64,000 nt of DNA, taken from the NCBI GenBank assembly GCA_036245805.1, contig BTRK01000005.1, positions 6,200,001 through 6,264,000 on the forward strand, given 5' to 3'. The stretch is from Pristionchus mayeri. Taxonomy: Eukaryota; Nematoda; Chromadorea; Rhabditida; Neodiplogasteridae. Made by a program: the position numbers and the translations under genes. Positions 36,301 to 45,528 of this stretch are shown piece by piece. The notes beneath the pieces were generated by a model. It was not told where the DNA came from. It did not search any database and saw only the letters and a program-made list of their open reading frames with translations. The stretch's first letter is position 1; each line of letters begins with the position of its first letter.

Positions 36301-37085
36301 TTGAAAAAAATGTGGCTTCACTTTCAGATATGTTTCATGTTCGCTATATATATGAGCAATATAGTGTGCATGAAACATATCTGATAATGATACAAAATTT
36401 TCCAACAAGAGAACCCTGTTGGCAATAAAAAGAAAGCGAGTCCAGCACGGATTCCCTCCGAACATTTCGTAATCTGCGGAGGGGCCTAGCGGTCTCGCTA
36501 CCATAATGTGCGTGAACAACATGGTTGTATTGTTTGCCCAAAGTCAACAAACGCGAAGGCACTTACAGTTTGTTGCAGGACTTCTGGATCGACAAGAGCG
36601 ATCTTTGCACAGCAATGAGGCTCGTCCTTACGCTCTGAACATACAATGAAGGCCTGATACAGAAATGGAAAGTTTGTGAAAAATTGGAAATTTGGTGCAC
36701 TTGGATTGCGTGGAGCGTCATCAATCTAATTTGCTCTCACCAAATGGCAGTGCGATATGGAGAAGTATCGAACCTTACTCCGGATGCCATAGGTAAACAC
36801 CTTTTGGATCAGCTTATGTTGCTCACGAAAGATACGAGGCAGCACATCTCCGCATTGCATGTCGTCTATCTAAAAATACACGTATAATTTTCCTGTGAGG
36901 ATAGACTCAAGGAAAAACAATGCTAGATAGTAGAGACTGATCTTTCTGTCTCACGTTCTTTTCTGTCTCTCAGAAGTCTCAACCAATCATATGCTAATCG
37001 TAAGATGTTCGTGATAATATAAAGATAACTGTTTTACATTTCTAGAGAGTCCGTCCATAATTGATTGCGTCGTAATGTGAACCAT
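30324..37085 (-). CDS. PHD-finger protein with N-terminal YG module (532 aa)
   Basis: Fourteen exons: 37038-37085, 36774-36869, 36567-36634, 36097-36256, 35828-35992, 35604-35762, 35131-35277, 34959-35054, 34698-34790, 34514-34648, 34065-34202, 33956-34006, 30634-30756, 30324-30443. They sum to 1599 nt. Residues 17-124 (exons 2-4) form a module shared with the divergent neighbour. Residues 125-180 are Asp/Ala-rich. Residues 340-450 are basic and Ser/Thr-rich (KTTRRRKTMDSE, KRKCIR, TTKRKNSK), like a nuclear tail. The C-terminus is a PHD finger: C478, C483, C496, C499, H504, C507, C522, C524 with QCDGCDKWLHTFC. The last Cys pair is C-x-C rather than the usual C-x2-C. PHD fingers read histone H3 tails (family knowledge), so a chromatin role is inferred. 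Intron 12 (3.2 kb) contains IR2 and a mariner. The exon 5/6 junction is disturbed by a 26-nt tandem duplication. Confidence 0.8.
30851..32745. repeat. Long inverted repeat IR2 (1.9 kb) in PHD gene intron 12
   Basis: The ends ATATCACGTGTCTTCTGA and TCAGAAGACACGTGATAT are inverse. The arms (about 30851-31754 and 31850-32745) are near-identical over about 900 bp with only scattered mismatches; the loop is about 95 bp. No coding frame of interest. The right end abuts a mariner that starts at 32747. The interior shares GAGCCGGCTTTTAGG and GCTCAAAATGTGCGGAAAAT blocks with IR3. Confidence 0.92.
32747..33935 (+). mobile_element. Mariner transposon with broken transposase
   Basis: The right end ACTTTCCGGCCAACCTAA is inverse to the imperfect left end TCATGTTAGCCGGAAAGT. 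TA flanks lie at 32745-32746 and 33936-33937. Transposase pieces on + include NWIHRFEENDFSL (N-terminal helix-turn-helix region, about 33043), then after frame changes EKWVL, and GWMVLPHPPYSPGMALSDYW (C-terminal catalytic region, about 33626-33690). Stops and shifts separate them, so it is inactive. It lies in PHD gene intron 12. Confidence 0.85.
35776..35827. repeat. 26-nt tandem duplication at PHD exon 5/6 boundary
   Basis: AGAAAAAAGTCTATCATTTT occurs twice, 26 nt apart (plus-strand copies start at 35776 and 35802). On the coding strand, one copy alone would read ...RETVCKMIDFFLNIDEAIEDN without interruption. Two copies shift the frame and create a TGA. A GT at 35827 allows splicing to an AG before 35762, which restores the frame. 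Confidence 0.85.
36293..36418. repeat. Foldback MITE with ATATGTTTCATG core
   Basis: TTTCAGATATGTTTCATG and CATGAAACATATCTGATAAT flank an AT-rich loop. The right end is TTTTCCAACAAGAGAACCCT. It lies in PHD gene intron 3. Confidence 0.8.
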
Positions 37086-37928
37086 TGTATCTAGAATTGA
37101 TTGAACTCTGAAATGTAGTTTAGTAGTCCACGAAAAAATGGGAACTGAGGCGATGGCAATGCCTTCAGTGCTGATTATTCGGATATAGTATCTGATCGAT
37201 AATGAACAAATTAAGAGATGATATCTATGTCCTTATTGATGGATCAATAACAAACAGAAAAAAATGCCACGCGGCTATTTTCGAAAATCGTCCAGGTTTA
37301 TGAGTAAAGGTTAGACACGCCAGTGAATCGTATTTGCCGCTCTTATTTTGGCGGGAACACTTACTCAAAATGTGCATGTATCATTGTGTCATGTTCATGA
37401 TTTTTCGCGAAAACACGAGACCGCATGACGACTTGGCAACACTACGTCATACTATCCAACATTTGACATTTGTGAACAGATACTGATTCGAAGATACAAG
37501 ACGATTTTCAGGTGCGAAGTGCGAAGTGTGGCACACTTTCTAAACAACAAGTAACAAGCACATTGAGAGCGAGATTCGTTTATGAGATATTACTGGCGGC
37601 TAGATCGTTAGAATTGAAATGCAAAGTGTACACTTGAGAGATTTCTGATAAAAGAAGCGATAACCAGGCCTTGGGGCTTCAATATATTGACAATTTGAGC
37701 ATTAATGCAACATGCATAAGGGCAATCGATTCAAAAGAAGGGAAAGAAGATAAAGCCTTATCATTAATCTTTACACATCTGCGAGAGCAAGGGAGAGACA
37801 GGAGGGTGGAGAATGTAAGAGAGAGGGTGGAAAAATAGGTGGATAAGTTGGGATAGGGGAAGAGGGGGATACATTTCAATACGTAATTTCACCTACAGTG
37901 CACGCATTATCTCATCATTTGACCGGTC

Positions 37929-37960
<32 letters not shown>

Positions 37961-38037
37961 TGAGATACAGTATACTGTCGTAGAATGCATAGTCAATATG
38001 TATTGCCCGTGCTACGAAATCTAAGATTGCGTGATGA

Positions 38038-38146
38038 TAATTAAGATGAGCAATGGTCTCTCTCTCTCCAAACCGCACACTCTCTCGCCGGTCAGAGAGA
38101 TCAGAGAGCGTGCAAACTGAAGAGAGTCAGACCATTACTCATTAAG
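38038..38146. repeat. Foldback MITE of the CCGGTCGA / CTCTTCATT family (diverged)
   Basis: GAGCAATGGTCTCTCTCTC and AGAGTCAGACCATTACTC ends, with CACACTCTCTCGCCGGTC at the centre. Confidence 0.65.
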
Positions 38147-38152
38147 ATTCAG

Positions 38153-38274
38153 ATTAAAGTTCGAGAACTGACGCCACGGTCTCTTCATTCTACTCACTCT
38201 CGCGTGATCGACCGGTCGAGAGAGTGTGTAGAATGAAGAGACGGTGACCCGAATTATGAACTCTAATTCGAATG
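38153..38274. repeat. Foldback MITE of the CCGGTCGA / CTCTTCATT family
   Basis: ACGGTCTCTTCATTCTACTC pairs with GTAGAATGAAGAGACGGTG. The centre is GATCGACCGGTCGAG and the outer ends are AAAGTTCGAG and ATGAACTCTAA. It follows the previous copy by about 7 bp. Confidence 0.85.
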
Positions 38275-38536
38275 CACCCTCTGGCACGCCTGATACCCTG
38301 CGAGGAGTGAATACAGTCCGATCTCTTGAACTTCCTCTGCCTACCCTCTGGCATCCCTCGATTCAAAGGGCGTCGTAACTTCGAAAGTGCGCGTCTACGA
38401 TACATCGTATGCTCCTCTCGATCTCTGTCGCCCAATCGCTTGTAATTGTGACTTCTTCCATCCCTTGCATTTCCATATTATCGTGTGTATCCCATACTTA
38501 TGTATAAATTCGTGTTTTCAGCAATCGAACTAGTAA

Positions 38537-41500
38537 ATGTCGGTCAAGAATCAACGAATTGTTTTTCTTCAGCGTCTTACCGAGCAGGTGCGGGCAAGCA
38601 ACTATTATTGCAAACTTTTCTTACACCATCGCATTGTTTCCCACCTCAGTACAATCTCTTGTGAACTAGAACCTAGATATCTCAGCAGATCCTTGATAAT
38701 TAGGGCTTTCTTTATTGCCAAATTGTTGCTTTATGTTCAGATATGTTTTAATCATGATCGATATAAACAAAATATCTATAGAGAGGGAGATGCCATTTAT
38801 TGATAAGAATCGTGATTAATCCTTTCAGGTTATCCCCATGACGTGTGAGGTTCCCCTTCGTATGCTGCTCCAGGACACGATAATGCTCTACCGAGGCATC
38901 ATCGAGTATGGGATGGAAAACAATGTAAGACACGAATCATCACAGGCGTTGATTACAATAAAGCACGTTGAATAAAATTATGTATCACGTGTATCACGAG
39001 TCAGTGGAGGTGTGCGGGAACATTTTCAAAAAAGTTGCGCCAGATTCGACTCGTATTATAGTGTTAGAATGCACTAGACGTAAGATTTCGATAAATATGG
39101 TCCTTTGGTTCCAGAGCCGCCTTTTAGGAATTTTCCGGTTTTGCATCCGGCTATGATGTATTTCAGCTCCCAGATGAGCTAGAAAGATGGCACTGGGCTC
39201 AAAATGTGTGGAAAATTATTTCCAAAAACTTTCATTTTTAGTGCAAGTCGATTAGACAAAAAGTAAAAATCATCCGGTTGAAAGACCTGTTTTGCCAATA
39301 AAAAATAAATATTATCACTATCAAGCGGTATCGTGCTACAGAATTTTAATGCAAATTATGAAAGAAGAAGTGTATGTGTGTGATATAAAAATATAAAAAC
39401 TGAATTCGAAGTGGCTTCAATTTGGCAATTTTTACTCAAACATGCAACTATGAAGAAAAAGTCGAAAAAATGACTTTTTCGAATGTCTGATTTTTCTTCA
39501 CGTAACGTTCAAATATTGTTGTTGGTGAAAAGTATGAGTAGAAAATCGTGTTTTGGAGCGAATTCAGTTTTTAAATTTTTATATCACACACATACACTTC
39601 TTCTTTCATAATTTGCATAAAAATTCAGTAGCACGCTGCCGCTTGATAGAGATAATATTTATTTTTTGATGGCAAAACAGGTTTTTCATCCGGATCATTT
39701 TTACTGTTTGTCTAATCGTCTCGCACTAAACATAAAAGTTTTTGGAAATAATTTTCCCCACATTTTGAGCCCAGTGCCATCTTTCTAGCTCATCTGGGAG
39801 CTGAAATACATCATAGCCGGATGCAAAACCGGAAAATTCCTAAAAGGAGGTTCTGGGACCAATGAACCATATTTATCGAAATCTTACGCCTAGTGTATTC
39901 TAATACTGTAATACGAGTCGAATCTGGCGCAACTTTTTTGAAAATGTTCCCGAGGGGGTAATTTTTCGTCCACTGATTCGTGATACACGTGGTATACATT
40001 TATACACTATGGTATGTGTGTTCTGAATGGGAAAGCTAGCATAATCATAACGTAATGTGGCCATTCATCATAAAATCAAATCATTAATTAATGATTGGTA
40101 TTAGATGCTCGATTTTCATGAATTTCCATATGTTCAGCCGCTGAATATGCGTTTGGCTTCAATTCCGTATTGCATCAACATGCTGAAGAGAGACAAGTGA
40201 ATCATTTAACGATTAATCAATATTTTAACCTGGAAAAATGGATGAAATCGATGGTTATTTTCATCCAGAATCACTGTCCAATCCTCGTAATTATTCAAGC
40301 ACTATTCTGAAAACAATATATATTTTTAAATGTAAAAATATTTTAACTATGTCCAGTCCGAATTCCTCGTGGATCTGGTTGCTATGTGAGTGCGCGAGTG
40401 CGCTTCGTTCTATGGTATTCCATATTCGTGACTCGGTGCAAGCGGAGATTGACGATCTGATTCTCGAGAAAGCATATGATAAGGTTACTTATTTTTAAAT
40501 CGTATGCCCCTGTGCTGTATCGTATTTATTGAGCCAAAAGCAATCCGATCACATCCCTTAGTAAACCGTTATTTCAGCCAATAGAGATTCCCTATTGTTT
40601 TTTTTTGACACTGGCCTAGCAGTGTTCTCCCGCGATCTGGTCTCGAAGACTGGATGTACCTTTACCTTTGCATTTATATTTCCCAATTGTTTAGGTTTCG
40701 GATGTTCCCGACGACGAGAGTGTAACTGCATCACTTCTATACTATCAGCTGGAGCTGACGACCGCAGTCTTGGCCTATGGACTCACTGCACCTGTATGCA
40801 TCAATAATACTTTAATGTTGTTAATATTTTTGCATTCAAAATGCGATTGCCACGGCATTGAATCGATTCAAATTGATCAATAGATCACATCGAATTCTAG
40901 ATAGGGTGGTAGCCAAAAATAGTATTAAGATGTCGTCCTCGAAATAAAGTTGAGTACAATGTTTGATTATCATCCGGTATGTTACCATCCGACCTAGTTC
41001 CCACACATTTATAGAGTATCGACCACGCGCTCGACAACTACAAGCACAATCTGACAGATGTCTCTGAAGGAGGATATCTCAGGTATGCACACATGTTTCA
41101 TAACATTTTGCAAATCAAACAATTATACTCTCTTACGTATGAATTTTAGTCTCGAATTATATTTCGAAAGCTTTAGAAACATGGGAATATCTAATATTAA
41201 CATCTGAATCATGCGATATGATAGAAAAATACAGTGTATTCAGAAATCAGAAGCATGATAATTGCGATGATAAAAGATAAATCAAGAATATTTTCAGAAC
41301 GACTCTCGACGAGGTCGTCTTCGGCTCATGTCGAGGTCTCGGGGCGCTGATCAAGCACCTGCGATCTGAAGCACTGGGCATCGACGAGGACACGCATCAC
41401 GTCAACGAAAACTTCGAATACGAAGATGACGTCAACATTGACGATTTCTACGACGATGACGAATTTTCTGAAGGCTCCTCAGGCGACATTGATGAGAGTG

Positions 41501-44500
41501 ATTACGAGGTGCTTTATCCAGATATTCCTAACATTTTAAACTCAAATTTGGGTTTTTTTCTACACCAATAAATATTTTTTTCTAGGGCCAGTTTCTCAAC
41601 GAACCACACGCAGAGGATTATCAAGATGCGCCCAGATGCGCCCAGCGGGGAGAGGCGTCAGTGCAGCCTGCAGCGTCCACTGCTTCGTGCTCTACTGGTG
41701 CAGCAGGTGGAGTCGCGGACATCGTCGACGACGGAGAAGTAGACATTTCCAATGACACCGAGGTGAATTTCGATCTAAAACTCACTTATAAATCAGTAAT
41801 AATATATGTATCGCTCGTGGCGGGGATTCGAATAACTAATAGTGGATATTATACAGGAAAGAGTAGTCATCACAACTCGATATTATGATGTCGAAGCAAC
41901 CACAAAGGCACTATTGCTAAGATTGTGTTTTGCAGGATTCATGCGTCCTTAACGAACTTAGCGTGATGTTCGGGGAATGGAGGAAGAGGAATCATATACC
42001 CGGTCCTTCCATCGAGCACGACGATGACGTCAGATCCGACGAAGCGCAGATTGTTATGTCCGTCAGTGACGATGTCATGTCAGGCGAGATGGAGGTAAGC
42101 ATTGTTTACACATTTTCGCTTATGGTGAAAGTCGTCATGAGGAAATTGGTAATTTTTTTAATAAAAATATCAACATGAATTTCAATATGCATTCATGCCT
42201 TAGGGCTGCATCCTGTTGAGATTTATACAAATACAAAACATACATGTTGCAGACATCCGGATACGAGACAGCTACCGAAATTTCCTCGGCAGAGGAACAT
42301 GATGATGCCATTGTCGATAGTGACTCGCTTATGGATACGATGATGGACGATACGAATGATACGACGGAGGACAATTCTGGCATAATTAAGATGGTCCAAG
42401 CGACGACAAAATCGATTGAAGACAAGGTTGCACGCTTTATGAAGGTGAGTTTGATGCACGCAATTCTTCACGATTTTTCATTCAACAAATTATTGAATGA
42501 AATTATGTATGAATGCAAATGATTACTATTACTATTCCAGCTCGCGAGCCAATTTGCCGATGCTCCGTCAAAGCAGAAGGCCGATGTCGTTGTCGACGTC
42601 ATCGATGTTCTCGATGACGCTCCCAATGATCATCTGATTCCGGATGGAACAACACATGAATCAGTTAGCGGGGAAAAGATATATGATGTCGTGACCTTGG
42701 ATGAACTAGCAGTGGAGGACGTTGAAGATGCTGAAGTGAGACTTGCTTCCAAAATTTTAACCACGCCCCCTCCCCCCCTTTTCCATCACCCACAGGTCGA
42801 TTTGCGGAAGTGGGGCGCATAAAACCTTGCATACTGAACGGTTGTAGGGCACGAATTCGGATGAGGAAGATAAGGCAGAGTATGAGGAGACTGAAGAGGG
42901 AGAAGAGCACGAGGATAATGATGATAACGCGGAGTTGGATGAACTATCAGAGGAGGAGGTGGAAGATGGGGAGATAGTAGAAGACGTGACAGATGAAGCA
43001 GAGACTGAAGAAAGAGCTGATGGTGATGATGTGAGTTTACCATACTTTTGTCCAGTGTTTACTTGAATTTCAACATTATTTACAGCTCGTAAACCGTGCT
43101 GCTGAACATGAAACGAGTCATGCGTGGATGAAGTTCATGGATGAATTCTTGGGCAAATGTGAGAATGGGATATCGGAAGAGCATACGGAGGAAGATCTCG
43201 AAATCATCGAAGATACTGCGGAAGCTGGAGATACTCTTGTGGAGACTCCAGAGGTGAGTGCACACTTCGAAAATACTTTCAAAAAAAAGCATGATCTTGA
43301 TCCTTTGATGTCGCACAGATCACTAACCATTACCAATGCAAACATCTTTGCAGGCCGTCGGCATTATTGCTGAACTTGAAACGGTGCATGGCGATACCGG
43401 GAACGAGAAAATAGATTCGCGATCAGAGGAGACTGAAATTGCGGATGATGCAGTGCTTGAATATGTAGAGGTGCGTACTAACGCCAGCGGCGAAACAGAT
43501 GAAGAGGAGGAGGAAGACAACGATGAGGAGTTGGATGTGAGCTCTATATTCTTTCTAAAAAAACAATATTATGATTGCAAACAAGCACGATAATTATGTT
43601 TACTATTTGGATGACTTTTTTCACGATTCAAACGAATTTACAGGAAATCAACGATGCTACTGACAATGGGCAATCTGAGGTCAACGAGAATAAAGATGGA
43701 GATGACGAGGAAGAGGAAGTACAGCTGGACTATGGATATGATGAGAACCTCGATGCGATGGTGGACGATGTAGAAGTAGCTAAGAATGCCTCTAGCGAAG
43801 AGATCTGGATCTCAAAAGAGCCTGCCGAAGAGTTGGAAGTGAGTTTCATTTTCATTCCATCACAATACATGTTTTGTTCATACAAATTAATTTTGTAGAC
43901 CATCGGAGTCGTTGATTCACTGAACGAGGAGCATCAGCTACAAGAAAGTCCTGTTGAACCAACCGACTCAGTGGTTGACAAAGAGTACGACGTTGAGGAT
44001 GGGGAAGTGACTGATGACGTTGGTCATGGAAGTGTGGACGATATCGAACTGGAAGAGAAGCTCGAGGTACGCTTTGCCTCTTGACGTCAGATGTGTTTGG
44101 CTAAAATACAATATACTACCCATTCTCCGTCCAGATGTGTTGTAAATTTCGTACAACTGTAATTAATGGTAGCCTATCAACGGAGAAAGCGCTGAGCTCC
44201 ATGATCTCGACTGTTCCGCTACGGACAACCAAGACCAGAAAGAGGAGGGCAATTCTGAGAGCACGATCACCGTAAGCAGTAGGGGTGGCTTACTAAAAAT
44301 TACTTCCTTAATTTGACGTACTTTTACACGGGTATGAAAGAAGATAGAGCACGAAAATTGTAAAGAGTAACGTTTTCTAACTCATAAAAGCAGACCGAGT
44401 TTCAAAATCGAGATAGAATGCCATATTCATCAGGAAGCCAACCGAGAGAAAAGTGTCGCTTCGATTGAAGCCTCGCTGCATGAGTTCGGCACTAGCATTG

Positions 44501-45289
44501 CCTTGAACGCTCTTGCGCGCTTCGGTCACTTATCCAAATCACATTCGCTGACTGCGAAGCTGCCTGACAATGATGCGGAGGACGTTGAGGATGGGGAAAT
44601 CATCGAAAATCAGCACAAGGTAGGTTTATAGAAGGCAACATAACTATTGAACTACGTTCATTCGATTATCATCGTCAATAATCTTAATTCAGGATAATTT
44701 AAGGACGAAAAAATATGAATCAGTGCCTAAGAATGCCATATTTATCAGGTTGCAAGCGGCGTTTCAATCGACAAGAGTACCCCACTCGATCCCGCGCGTT
44801 TCCACTCGATTGAAGACCAACCTCAAAGCCTGGATGACTTCGGAACCAGCATTGTCTTGAGCACCCTTGCACGCTTCGATCGCTTTTCCGCTGGTCAGAA
44901 GGTCAAACGGAGTGCCAAAACGCACGTGGAAAGAGACTTACAGAGCAAACAATCAATCGAGGCCGGTAGACGAATCGGGGTCAGTATTTTGGTGTTTAAT
45001 GAGATACAAAAGTGTAAACAAGACACAATCCCTCAGTTTTAAAATGTGCATGTTAAGGAACTCGGCAACAAGGTCGCTCTGAGTACGCTCGCTCGCTTCT
45101 TGCAGTTCTTTGAGAAGGATTCGCCTAATCGAAAGAGGTATCTGACTGAACTGGGAGACGAGGTGGGTAACGACGCAACAAAAACTTTAAAAGATATATT
45201 TTTTTAATTATTTTTTTCAGATACCTGCTTACAAACGCGGAAGCAGTGTCGAACATATGAACAGCGTATTAGTTGTCTTTAGGTTATAA
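38537..45289 (+). CDS. Large acidic protein with two YG modules and C-terminal LARF repeats (1017 aa)
   Basis: Twenty-one exons: 38537-38587, 38829-38924, 40105-40196, 40357-40483, 40695-40793, 41015-41082, 41298-41508, 41586-41762, 41936-42094, 42253-42444, 42541-42735, 42848-43030, 43086-43253, 43354-43536, 43644-43838, 43899-44066, 44173-44271, 44434-44619, 44749-44979, 45058-45162, 45221-45289. They sum to 3054 nt in frame. Exons 2-4 and 5-7 are two copies of the module found in the PHD gene. The middle is extremely Asp/Glu-rich and repeatedly uses (V)(E/D)DGE(I/V) (exons 8, 12, 16, 18). Exons 18-20 end in repeats with ALARF / TLARF / TLARF. All introns from exon 7 onward are phase 0. I recognise no catalytic domain. 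The composition suggests a nuclear scaffold or histone-binding acidic protein, as inference only. Intron 2 is filled by IR3. Confidence 0.8.
38981..40000. repeat. Long inverted repeat IR3 (1.0 kb) in acidic gene intron 2
   Basis: The ends TGTATCACGTGTATCACGAG and TCGTGATACACGTGGTATAC are inverse. The arms run about 38981-39407 and 39568-40000, with a loop of about 160 bp that contains its own small hairpin (GAAAAAGTC / GACTTTTTC). Interior blocks match IR2. Confidence 0.9.
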
Positions 45290-45528
45290 TTATTTGTATA
45301 TTTGTGTTATTCATACATCCATTGTATATAGTATCATCACAGCTAGCTATTCTTTGAACGTTAACAACAAATTTAGTATCTTCGAATTGCCGATTTGCAT
45401 TCATTCACTTATTGTATGGACTAAATGTGCAACTACTATGTATGGATGATCCCCACTTAGCAATGTCTTCTTGAATGATGACTGTTGGTTCTGTTTTCGA
45501 ATTTGAGAAAGTCCTGGAAAAATAAATT
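45290..45528. other. Tail-to-tail spacer
   Basis: A 239-bp 3'-3' gap between the acidic gene (+) and scramblase A (-). AT-rich; it presumably holds both polyadenylation regions. Confidence 0.5.

Larger units (their letters stand above)
37086..38536. promoter_or_regulatory. Shared 1.45-kb upstream region of the divergent PHD and acidic genes
   Basis: A head-to-head spacer between the start codons at 37085 (-) and 38537 (+). It carries a (GA)n tract at 37933-37961 and two adjacent CCGGTCGA-family hairpins (38038-38274). No other gene is visible. A bidirectional promoter role is inferred from position only. Confidence 0.45.

Noticed and set aside
38968..39999. Second pair of mirror-image frames
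   Set aside because: Produced by the arms of IR3; non-coding.
42135..43520. Minus-strand Ser-rich frames opposite the acidic gene
   Set aside because: Antisense shadows of GA-rich acidic codons; the plus strand has consistent splice sites and phases.
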